A stretch of 9,151 nt of DNA from Geobacter sp. (GTDB lineage Bacteria; Desulfobacterota; Desulfuromonadia; Geobacterales; Pseudopelobacteraceae), in NCBI GenBank assembly GCA_027346925.1, contig DAIERH010000081.1, forward strand, positions 1-9,151, in the 5' to 3' direction. The notes beneath the pieces are model-generated. The model had not been told where the DNA came from. It searched no databases and saw only the letters and a list, made by a program, of their open reading frames with translations. The translations under genes were made by a program, and so were the position numbers. Shown here piece after piece: positions 1-6,531 of the stretch; the first letter of the stretch is position 1, and the number at the start of each line of letters is the position of its first letter.

Positions 1-105
1 AAATGGGCCGAAGGAAACCATGTGGAACCGGATCTTAAATTTGGCACGGGATATCTGAAGGTTTTGCACGAAGAATTGCAAACCATTCACCGGGCCATCC
101 CCTGA
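1..105 (+). CDS. C-terminal end of an unrecognised protein (5' partial)
   Basis: Frame 1 is open from the first base to a TGA at 103-105 and encodes 34 residues beginning KWAEGNHVEPDLKFG and ending LQTIHRAIP. The frame is open without interruption, its codon use resembles the downstream genes, and the stop is followed by an 81-bp gap before the next gene on the same strand. These points support the end of a real upstream gene of the same locus. The fragment is too short for a family call. A sugar-modifying or glycosyltransferase-type product would fit the context, but nothing in these residues proves it. Confidence 0.6.
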   Translation, partial: KWAEGNHVEPDLKFGTGYLKVLHEELQTIHRAIP

Positions 106-186
106 TGTAAGGATAAGCCAGGGTTTAGGCATAGCCATGAAGGCGTCTCGGATTCAGGGTAAAAGCAAGCCACCGGGGGAACACCC

Positions 187-1203
187 ATGGATATCAGTAT
201 CATTATCTGCACATACAATCGTTGCCGGTCCCTGGCAACGGTCCTGGAAAGCATCCGGAATCTTGACGTCCCGGCCCTGGTCGAGTGGGAGACGCTCGTA
301 ATCGACAACAATTCCAGCGATGCGACGAAAGAGGTTGTCAAAAGATTTTCCGGATCCGATAAAGGCTACGTCAGATATATTTTCGAAGGACGACAGGGGA
401 AGTCGTATGCCCTGAATACCGGCATCAATGCGGCCGGAGGCGACATCCTTGCATTCACCGACGACGATGTGACCGTGCACCAGGACTGGGTGCGGGAGTT
501 GCTGAAGATATTCAACAGTCATGATTGCCGGGGAGTGGGAGGGAAAATCATCCCGGTGTTTGCGGGGGGTATGCCCTCCTGGCTCAGGCTGGAGCCGCCC
601 TTCCTGAACCCGTTGGTGGCCTTCGACCTGGGTGCCGAGCCCTGCGTCCTGACCAAGGAACCCTTTGGCGCCAATATGGCCTTCAGGCGGGAGGTGTTCC
701 GCACCTACGGCCTGTTCCGGACCGATCTCGGCCCCGTGCAGGGAAACCCCATGGGCAAGGGGGAGGACTCGGAGTTCTGTTCCCGGCTCCTGGCGACGGG
801 GGAACCGATGATGTATGCCGCCGATGCCATCGTCTACCACCCGGTGGACGAGAACCGGCTGCGGAAGAAGTATTTCGAAACCTGGTTCTTCAATTTCGGC
901 AAGGCATCAATCGCTCGCGCGCCGGCCGTTCCCGAGCGGGTTGCCCGGCTGTTCGGGACGCCCAGGTACCTCTACCGCCGGTTGGTCTCAAAATTGCTTG
1001 CCTGGCAGTTCACTTTCGATGACTACCGACGGTTCTGCCGCAAGCTGGAGTTGTGCCAAGCGATAGGCCAGGTGGTGGAATCGGCCCGGAAAAATCGGGA
1101 ACCCGGATCAGTCGCCTGCGTGAAGCAGCAGGCCACCACTGATGCGGCCGGAGTCATGCCGGCGGCACATGATGGGATATGGCATTACGACCGGAAGCGG
1201 TAG
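187..1203 (+). CDS. GT2 family glycosyltransferase (GT-A fold, cytosolic)
   Basis: This 338-residue protein should transfer a sugar from a nucleotide-sugar donor to a growing lipid-linked EPS unit at the inner face of the membrane. The N-terminus begins directly with the GT2 nucleotide-binding strand (IIICTYNR, residues 5-12), followed by VIDNNSSD (38-45). The metal-binding motif is TDDD at 91-94. The acceptor region has FGANMAFRREVF (160-171), and the GEDSEF motif (192-197) carries the probable catalytic base. No membrane segment is evident. Residues about 225-300 form a basic, aromatic-rich tail that could touch the membrane, and the last 35 residues look low in conservation. The start at 187 is the first ATG after an in-frame TAA at 160-162 and has GGGGGA at 175-180 as ribosome-binding site. 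The flippase gene begins 8 bp after its stop. Donor and acceptor sugars cannot be read from the sequence. Confidence 0.92.
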   Translation: MDISIIICTYNRCRSLATVLESIRNLDVPALVEWETLVIDNNSSDATKEVVKRFSGSDKGYVRYIFEGRQGKSYALNTGINAAGGDILAFTDDDVTVHQDWVRELLKIFNSHDCRGVGGKIIPVFAGGMPSWLRLEPPFLNPLVAFDLGAEPCVLTKEPFGANMAFRREVFRTYGLFRTDLGPVQGNPMGKGEDSEFCSRLLATGEPMMYAADAIVYHPVDENRLRKKYFETWFFNFGKASIARAPAVPERVARLFGTPRYLYRRLVSKLLAWQFTFDDYRRFCRKLELCQAIGQVVESARKNREPGSVACVKQQATTDAAGVMPAAHDGIWHYDRKR

Positions 1204-1206
1204 GAA
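1202..1206 (+). promoter_or_regulatory. Ribosome-binding site that decides the flippase start
   Basis: AGGAA at 1202-1206 sits 5 bp before ATG 1212. It supports this start over the in-frame ATG at 1179, which lies inside the end of the upstream GT2 gene and would add 11 residues (MALRPEAVGIH) unlike a flippase N-terminus. Confidence 0.6.
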
Positions 1207-1211
1207 TTCAT

Positions 1212-2729
1212 ATGTCTAACCGGAGAATCATCGAAAATATCTCTTCAAATTGGGCCAACCTTGCGGTAACGGTTGCCATCGCTTTCCTGGTGAGCCCTGT
1301 CATTGTAAAGAGTTTGGGCAAGGAACTTTATGGCATCTGGGTACTCATCGTCTCGGTGACAGGTTACTTTACCGTGCTTGATTTTGGCGTAAATACGGCC
1401 ATTATCCGCTATGTCTCAAGGAGTGCCGCGCAAAAGGACTATGACGGAACACGGGCCGTTTATTCCACTTCTCTGGCGATTTTCGGGATTATTGCTCTGA
1501 CAATCCTGCTGTTCTCGTTAGTATTCGGATATTTTTTTCAGGACTTTTTCAAGTTGTATTCCTTGTCAAGGCAATATCTGTATGCGGTGTTTATGGTGTC
1601 AGCTCTTGATTTGGCATGCGGTCTCTTCTTCTCTGTTTATATCAGTGTTCTTGGCGGCCTTCAGGATTTTAAATTCATAAACTACTCATCAATAGTGATA
1701 AATATTATTAAAAGCATAATTTTAATAATATTTCTTAAATATGGGTATAGTATAATGATGTTGGCTTTACTGCAATTATTTTTCAATTCACTAAGGGCGT
1801 TATGTCAATATATAAAAATTAAATTAAAATACGATTACATGGTATTTAAAAAAAAATATATCGATATTGAAACAATAAAATCAATATGTGATTATAGTAA
1901 ATACAGTTTTATTATAGCAATCGCCTTGAAATTGCTTTTTTATACTGATTCCGTGGTTATCGGAGCACTTATAGGCGTTTCATCGGTGGTGTTTTATGCA
2001 ATTCCTTCCTCATTACTTGATTACGTGGAAAAATTCGTTTGGGCCATGGTCGCGGTGCTGGTGCCGGTAATCAGCGTGAATGAGGCGAACGGCAATAATT
2101 CCGATAACGTACGACTCTACGTGATAGGCACCCGCTATATCCTTCTGGTCAGCATGCCTGTCGTGATTTCTCTTTATTTTTATGGGAGCGACTTTATTCA
2201 CATCTGGATGGGGCCGGAGATCGGCGAGCGTTCCAAATGGGTGCTCAAGCTGTTGTTGATTGGTTTTGGCATCTCTTTCTCCCAATTGATCGCGCATGGG
2301 ATTCTAAAGGGGATAAGCAGGCACAGGATTCTCGCGTATATCATGGCTACAGAGGCATTGGCCAATCTGGGCATGAGCATGGTACTTGCCACACCATACG
2401 GAATCGAGGGGGTGGCGGTCGGCACCCTGGTCCCCCTGGTGCTGGCGTCGGTTGCAATAACGATCTACAGTTGCCGCGTGCTGAAAATAAAGATCTGGCA
2501 TTATCTTTACAAAGCATACTCCGGCGCATTGCTGGGCATGCTTGCCGCAATGGTTTTTGTCCATCTCAATGCTTTACCGGCCGACAGCTATCTGACGATA
2601 TTCGTCTTGAGTTCATGCGTGACACTGTGCTTTCTTGCCGTCGCGCTGCCTGTGGCGCTTGAAAAGGAACACAAGGAAATAATAACCAAAAAGATATACA
2701 GCATAGCTTTGCAGTTGCTGCCGTTCTGA
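1212..2729 (+). CDS. wzx: Wzx-type oligosaccharide flippase (MOP superfamily)
   Basis: This 505-residue polytopic membrane protein should move lipid-linked repeat units from the cytosolic to the periplasmic face of the inner membrane. The N-terminus (NWANLAVTVAIAFLVSPVIV, residues 13-32) and the following LGKELYGIWVL ... DFGVNTAIIRYVS stretch are typical of polysaccharide biosynthesis flippases. Hydrophobic segments recur along the whole chain, about 12-14 by eye, with a charged end (EKEHKEIITKK) near the C-terminus. Length is normal for the family. It follows the GT2 gene by 8 bp and is probably cotranscribed with it. Residues about 157-237 (1681-1920) are encoded by very AT-rich DNA, about 20% GC by hand count, while the gene's ends match the GC-rich neighbours. 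This includes an A9 run at 1848-1856 coding Lys-Lys-Lys. Related MOP members such as O-antigen or teichuronic acid transporters cannot be excluded. Confidence 0.9.
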   Translation: MSNRRIIENISSNWANLAVTVAIAFLVSPVIVKSLGKELYGIWVLIVSVTGYFTVLDFGVNTAIIRYVSRSAAQKDYDGTRAVYSTSLAIFGIIALTILLFSLVFGYFFQDFFKLYSLSRQYLYAVFMVSALDLACGLFFSVYISVLGGLQDFKFINYSSIVINIIKSIILIIFLKYGYSIMMLALLQLFFNSLRALCQYIKIKLKYDYMVFKKKYIDIETIKSICDYSKYSFIIAIALKLLFYTDSVVIGALIGVSSVVFYAIPSSLLDYVEKFVWAMVAVLVPVISVNEANGNNSDNVRLYVIGTRYILLVSMPVVISLYFYGSDFIHIWMGPEIGERSKWVLKLLLIGFGISFSQLIAHGILKGISRHRILAYIMATEALANLGMSMVLATPYGIEGVAVGTLVPLVLASVAITIYSCRVLKIKIWHYLYKAYSGALLGMLAAMVFVHLNALPADSYLTIFVLSSCVTLCFLAVALPVALEKEHKEIITKKIYSIALQLLPF

Positions 2730-2776
2730 TGTTTGTCCGGGTTCTCCCGATTGGCCTGCCATCAGCATTTCTCCCT

Positions 2777-2791
2777 TTGTGGTCACCAAAA
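2777..2791. repeat. Imperfect inverted repeat (possible activator site)
   Basis: The arms TTGTGGT (2777-2783) and ACCAAAA (2785-2791) around C2784 pair at 6 of 7 positions. The dyad lies about 200 bp upstream of the inferred sigma-54 transcription start, within the usual range for enhancer-binding protein sites. It overlaps the first copy of the neighbouring direct repeat. A binding role is inference. Confidence 0.35.
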
Positions 2792-2816
2792 TATTAACAA
2801 CAATAAAAATATTAAC
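2788..2816. repeat. Two direct repeats of AAAATATTAAC, 18 bp apart
   Basis: The 11-mer AAAATATTAAC occurs at 2788-2798 and again at 2806-2816, with an 18-bp period. It is an AT-rich island in otherwise GC-rich sequence and lies upstream of a sigma-54 promoter match. It could be a binding site for a regulator or an architectural protein such as IHF. A chance repeat in AT-rich DNA remains possible. Confidence 0.45.
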
Positions 2817-2961
2817 ATCCCCGGCAAAGCTTTTGTCCGCCTCTGTCACCGCCCCACGGGCACTCTCCCGCCGCTCATCCTTTTAACACTTCCTGGCTCC
2901 CTGGTCAGTATGCCCGGTGCTTCAACGTGATGATATAGTTGTATTTTTGCCTCGCAGCGCA

Positions 2962-2978
2962 TTGGCGCGCCTTATGCT
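2962..2978 (+). promoter_or_regulatory. Sigma-54 (RpoN) -24/-12 promoter
   Basis: The sequence TTGGCGCGCCTTATGCT matches the RpoN consensus YTGGCACG-N4-TTGCW at all but two defined positions. The invariant GG (2964-2965) and GC (2976-2977) are separated by exactly 10 bp. With C2977 at -12, transcription would start near 2989. This gives a leader of about 57 nt before ATG 3046 and argues against the alternative ATG at 2995. No sigma-70 promoter with acceptable spacing was found in the gap. Sigma-54 promoters need an enhancer-binding activator, which is not in the window. Confidence 0.65.
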
Positions 2979-3045
2979 ATCCGATCCTTGAAAAATGCGG
3001 CCGACGTTTCAGCAACTATTCCAATCAGGGACTAGTGGGTGGCAT

Positions 3046-4080
3046 ATGGATACTACCGTTCAGCTTTGTAACGAAGACGGCCCCGCATGGGACGCCTATG
3101 TTGCGCGGCATAGGGACAGCAGCAACTATCACCAGTATGGTTGGAAACGGGTTATCGAGCGGAGCTTCGGTCATACGGCGCACTATCTGACCGCCAGGGA
3201 TGCCGACAATCGGATCTGCGGGATCCTGCCGCTGGTACACATGAAGAGTTCGCTGTTCGGCAGTTTTCTGGTTTCCCTGCCGTTCTTCAACTACGGAGGC
3301 GTGCTGAGCGACGGTCCGGATCTCGACAGCATCCTGTTGGGCGAATCCCGGAGGCTTCTCAAGCATATCGGGGCCGGTCACACCGAATTCCGCCACCTGT
3401 CCATTCAGGGCAAGGGGATGCCCACCAAGCAGCATAAGGTCACGATGATTCTCGATCTCGAACATGATGAGGCCAGCCAGTGGAATACCCTGGACGCCAA
3501 GGTGCGAAATCAGGTCCGCAAGGCTGAAAAAAGCGGCCTGTCCGCCGTCGACGGGCATGCGGAGCTGCTGGACGGGTTTTACGAGGTGTTTTGCCGCAAC
3601 ATGCGTGACCTGGGAACGCCCGTCCATGCAAAGAGTTTTTTCCGGAATATCCTCGAAACATTTCCTTCCACTACCAGGATCATCTCCGTGCTGTCCAACG
3701 GCAAGACCGTTGCCTCCGGGCTCCTGACCTGGTTCCGGAGCACCCTGGAGGTCCCCTGGGCCTCGTCGATCCGTGATTTCAGGGCATACTGCCCAAACAA
3801 TCTCCTCTACTGGGAAGCGATCAGGTTCGCAATCCGCAACGGGTCACGCAGGTTCGACTTCGGCAGGTCAACCCCCGGCGAAGGGACCTATCAATTTAAG
3901 AAGCAATGGGGAGCCAAGCCGGTTCAGCTCTACTGGCAGTACCAGCTGAACGACGGGGTGGCATTGCCGGAACTCAACCCCGCCAATCCCCGCTACCGGA
4001 CGGCAATCAGAATCTGGCGTTCACTGCCGGTTGCCGCGACCAAGCTGCTGGGGCCCCCTATCGTGCGCTGCATCCCCTAA
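3046..4080 (+). CDS. FemAB-like GNAT protein, exosortase/PEP-CTERM EPS-locus type
   Basis: This 344-residue soluble protein resembles the FemAB-related family found next to exosortase/PEP-CTERM EPS genes. FemAB proteins carry paired GNAT-like folds and transfer amino acids from aminoacyl-tRNA to peptidoglycan. The substrate of the EPS-associated group is unknown to me. Visible hallmarks are YHQYGWKRVIERSFGH (28-43), GILPLVHMKSSLFG (59-72), VSLPFFNYGG (76-85), the LGTPVHAKSFF segment (189-199) and FDFGRSTPGEGTYQFKKQWG (270-289) in the second half. No signal peptide or membrane helix is evident. I start at ATG 3046, preceded by a GGGTGG-type site at 3037-3042. The in-frame ATG at 2995 would add 17 residues and falls about 6 nt after the inferred transcription start, leaving no room for ribosome binding. 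The gene leads what looks like a second transcription unit. A role in decorating the glycan or its lipid carrier is inference. Confidence 0.85.
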   Translation: MDTTVQLCNEDGPAWDAYVARHRDSSNYHQYGWKRVIERSFGHTAHYLTARDADNRICGILPLVHMKSSLFGSFLVSLPFFNYGGVLSDGPDLDSILLGESRRLLKHIGAGHTEFRHLSIQGKGMPTKQHKVTMILDLEHDEASQWNTLDAKVRNQVRKAEKSGLSAVDGHAELLDGFYEVFCRNMRDLGTPVHAKSFFRNILETFPSTTRIISVLSNGKTVASGLLTWFRSTLEVPWASSIRDFRAYCPNNLLYWEAIRFAIRNGSRRFDFGRSTPGEGTYQFKKQWGAKPVQLYWQYQLNDGVALPELNPANPRYRTAIRIWRSLPVAATKLLGPPIVRCIP

Positions 4081-4087
4081 CGGTTTC

Positions 4088-4104
4088 CTCCCTGCCGCAG
4101 GGAG
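4088..4104 (+). other. Short intergenic stem-loop
   Basis: CTCCCTG (4088-4094) and CAGGGAG (4098-4104) form a perfect 7-bp stem with a 3-nt loop in the 42-bp gap between the FemAB-like gene and the double glycosyltransferase. No T tract follows, so it is not a standard terminator. The ribosome-binding site (GAGG, 4112-4115) is outside the stem. It may stabilise or partly attenuate the transcript. Confidence 0.4.
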
Positions 4105-4122
4105 CATTTACGAGGTTCGACA

Positions 4123-6516
4123 ATGGCGGATACGATCCTTATCATCCTGACAATCCTTCTTGTGTACATCTACCTGGGCTATCCGGTCATTCTCGGGGCG
4201 CTGGCAATCCTTTTTCCGCGCAAGCACCGTCTGGACGAAGGGTACGAGCCCGCCCTGACCCTGATCATCTCCTGCCGCAACGAGGAACAAGTGATATCCG
4301 CAAAGCTGGAAAATTCCCTGCACCTGGATTACCCGCAGGATAAGCTGGACATCGTGGTGGTTTCGGACTGTTCCAGCGATGACACCGACAGGATCGTTGC
4401 CGGGTTTGCCGACCGGGGGGTGCGGCTCGTTCGCCAGGATGAACGGAAGGGTAAAACAGCAGGGCTGAATGCGGCCCTCGGCCGGGTATCAAGCGAGGTC
4501 GTCGTTTTTTCCGATGCCAATGCCATGTACGACCGTTTTGCCCTGCGGCGGCTGGTGCGGCATTTTGCCGATGACCGGGTCGGGTATGTTGTGGGTTATG
4601 CGCGGTATGAAAGCACCTTCGAGACATGTGCCGGCACCAGCGAAGGGCTCTATTGGAATATGGAAGTGAAAATGAAGGAATGGGAGTCGGCCTTTTCTTC
4701 CGTTGTGGGGGGGGACGGTGCCATTTACGCCATCCGGGGAGGCCTCTATGAGCCGCTCAGGGAGACCGATATCAACGATTTTGTCAATCCCCTCCAGATC
4801 GTGGCCCGGGGATACCGGGGGATCTTCGACCGGGAGGCCTGGTGCAGCGAAAAGCCGGCAGGGCAGTTTCAAAAGGAATTCGCCCGGAAAGTCCGCATTG
4901 TTAACCGCAGTTTCAACGGCCTGCTGCGGGTTCCGGGGGCCTGCAACCCGATCAAGGCCGGCCGGTTTGCCTGGCAGTTGATTTCCCATAAACTCCTGAG
5001 GTGGTTCTCGCCGTTCATAATCCTTGCGCATTTTATCCTCACCATAACCATGCACCTGGAAGAACCGGCACAGCCGCTCCCGCTGATATTCACCATCCTG
5101 TACTTTCTGGCGGCACTGCTGGCGTTTGCCGGCTGCTGGCGGAACAACAAATCCCGCGCACTCTTCTATTTCCCCTATTACCTGGCATTGATGAACATCG
5201 CATCGGCCGCCGGAATCCTCATCAGGCTCCGGGGCAAGGTCATCACTACCTGGGACACGGTGCGTGAGAATAGCTCTCCCGTAAACCGAATGATCAACTT
5301 CACGCCTCTTGTGCTGCTGGTTATCATTACAGCGTGCCTGCTGCGGTTTGTTCAATGGTTCGGCCTGAACCTGTTTTTCCTTCATGCTTCATCGATCATC
5401 CTGTTCCTCGTGTTGGCCTATACCTACCTGGGATACCCGCTGGCTGTGGCCGGGTTGGCCAAACTGCGGCCGGTCCGGACCAAACGGGATGAACGGTTCC
5501 TCCCCGAGGTGACGCTTCTTATCGTGGCATACAACGAGGGAGCAGCCATCGAAAGCAAGCTCTTAAACTGCCTGGGACTGGATTACCCCCCCCATCTTCT
5601 GCGGATCGTGGTTGCTTCCGACGGTTCCACCGATTCTACGGAAGCCATCACGCTGAGCTTTAAAGACAGGGGCATCCAGCTCCGGGCCTACCCGGAAAAC
5701 CGGGGCAAGATCGCGGCATTGAACGATGCGATGGAAGGGATCGCCAGCGATATCGTGGTCTTTTCGGATGCCAGCGTACTGTACCATCCGCAGGCAATTC
5801 GCAAGCTCGTGCGTCATTTTTTCGATCCTCGGGTCGGGGCCGTGTCGGGAAAGGTCATCCTCCAGAACGAAGGAGTGAGCTACGGCCCGGCGGAAAAGCA
5901 GTATTACTGCATCGAGCATTTCGTCCAGGAAAAGGAAGGGGTGACCGGGACGGTCATCGGCGCCGACGGCGCGATGTATGCCATCAGAAGGAGCCTCTTC
6001 ACGCCTCCTCCATTCGCTACAATCAACGACGACTTTACCATTTCCATGAATATCGCCCGCAACGGGTACCTGGTCCTCCATGACAGGGAAGCGCTCGGGT
6101 ACGAAAAAAACCTGGCCGAGATCGGGAAGGAGTTCAGACGCAAGGTCCGCATCATTGCCGGAGGCATGCAATACCTGTTGAGCGGTGTTGCACTGCCGCG
6201 CCCTTCGCAGAGGATGCTCTGGTTCAAGTTCGTCTCCCACAAGGTGCTGCGCTGGTTCAGCGGGGTCATGACGATGATGCTCCTCGTGATACTGCTCGTT
6301 CTCAGCAGAAACGACAGCAACTCGTTGAACACCTGGATGCTTTACAGCCTGTATGCCTCGATGCTGATCGCGGCTGTCGGTCACGTGGCTCCCGCAACGC
6401 GCAGGATCACGCCGATCGGCCTGCTCCATTATCTGTTCGTCCTCAAGTTTGCCACTCTGGTGGGGTGTTATCTCGGTTTAAGCGGACGTCAGAAGGTTAC
6501 CTGGAAGAGTTTGTAG
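4123..6516 (+). CDS. Double-module membrane GT2 glycosyltransferase (tandem fusion)
   Basis: This 797-residue protein contains two homologous processive-type GT2 units, each about 380 residues. Each has an N-terminal membrane helix with YLGYP (17-21; 435-439), a GT-A domain and C-terminal helices. Paired motifs are LIISCRNE (47-54) / LLIVAYNE (465-472), VVVSDCSSDDT / VVASDGSTDST, VVFSDANAMY / VVFSDASVLY (metal-binding region), GGDGAIYAIR (197-206) / GADGAMYAIR (613-622), ARKVRIV / RRKVRII and SHKLLRWFS / SHKVLRWFS. The repeat offset is about 418 residues. The likely catalytic-base motif is INDDF in module 2 but DINDF in module 1, so the final Asp is kept while the preceding position is Asn. 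Both modules therefore look active. Ordinary members of this family have a single module. The start has GAGG at 4112-4115 and a membrane helix directly after Met. It probably adds two sugars, or the two modules act on different acceptors. G8 (4707-4714) and C8 (5586-5593) tracts lie in modules 1 and 2. Confidence 0.9.
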   Translation: MADTILIILTILLVYIYLGYPVILGALAILFPRKHRLDEGYEPALTLIISCRNEEQVISAKLENSLHLDYPQDKLDIVVVSDCSSDDTDRIVAGFADRGVRLVRQDERKGKTAGLNAALGRVSSEVVVFSDANAMYDRFALRRLVRHFADDRVGYVVGYARYESTFETCAGTSEGLYWNMEVKMKEWESAFSSVVGGDGAIYAIRGGLYEPLRETDINDFVNPLQIVARGYRGIFDREAWCSEKPAGQFQKEFARKVRIVNRSFNGLLRVPGACNPIKAGRFAWQLISHKLLRWFSPFIILAHFILTITMHLEEPAQPLPLIFTILYFLAALLAFAGCWRNNKSRALFYFPYYLALMNIASAAGILIRLRGKVITTWDTVRENSSPVNRMINFTPLVLLVIITACLLRFVQWFGLNLFFLHASSIILFLVLAYTYLGYPLAVAGLAKLRPVRTKRDERFLPEVTLLIVAYNEGAAIESKLLNCLGLDYPPHLLRIVVASDGSTDSTEAITLSFKDRGIQLRAYPENRGKIAALNDAMEGIASDIVVFSDASVLYHPQAIRKLVRHFFDPRVGAVSGKVILQNEGVSYGPAEKQYYCIEHFVQEKEGVTGTVIGADGAMYAIRRSLFTPPPFATINDDFTISMNIARNGYLVLHDREALGYEKNLAEIGKEFRRKVRIIAGGMQYLLSGVALPRPSQRMLWFKFVSHKVLRWFSGVMTMMLLVILLVLSRNDSNSLNTWMLYSLYASMLIAAVGHVAPATRRITPIGLLHYLFVLKFATLVGCYLGLSGRQKVTWKSL

Positions 6517-6531
6517 GAAAGGATAAAAACC

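Larger units (their letters stand above)
2730..3045. other. 316-bp intergenic regulatory region
   Basis: No convincing gene lies here. A TTG-started open frame (2733-2930, 65 codons) has no ribosome-binding site and a composition unlike a protein (His/Asn-rich, then Pro/Leu-rich). I found no strong intrinsic terminator after the flippase; the best hairpin near the stop is a 4-bp stem at 2738-2749 without a T tract. The region holds a dyad and direct-repeat cluster at 2777-2816 and a sigma-54 promoter match at 2962-2978. It therefore looks like the upstream control region of the FemAB-like gene and what follows. Confidence 0.65.

Noticed and set aside
154..840. Long minus-strand open frame (228 codons) opposite the GT2 gene
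   Set aside because: It is antisense to a gene with clear GT2 motifs. Its product (Gly/His/Gln-rich) resembles no protein and reflects the GC-rich codon bias of the real strand.
2738..2749. Hairpin CGGG-TTCT-CCCG after the flippase stop as a terminator
   Set aside because: The stem is only 4 bp and no T tract follows.
2733..2930. Possible 65-codon gene starting with TTG after the flippase
   Set aside because: It has no ribosome-binding site, a non-protein-like composition, and overlaps the likely regulatory repeats.
2947..2978. Sigma-70 promoter TTGCCT / TATGCT
   Set aside because: The spacer is 20 bp, too long, and the -10 candidate is better explained as the -12 element of the sigma-54 promoter.
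2995..3045. Upstream ATG giving a 17-residue longer FemAB-like protein
   Set aside because: It lies about 6 nt after the inferred sigma-54 transcription start and has no Shine-Dalgarno sequence. The family-like N-terminus fits ATG 3046 better.
4489..5385. Minus-strand open frame of 298 codons
   Set aside because: It is a shadow of the first module of the double glycosyltransferase, with an implausible composition and no motifs.
5563..6429. Minus-strand open frame of 288 codons
   Set aside because: It is a shadow of the second GT2 module. The His/Arg/Asp-rich product has no recognisable domain.
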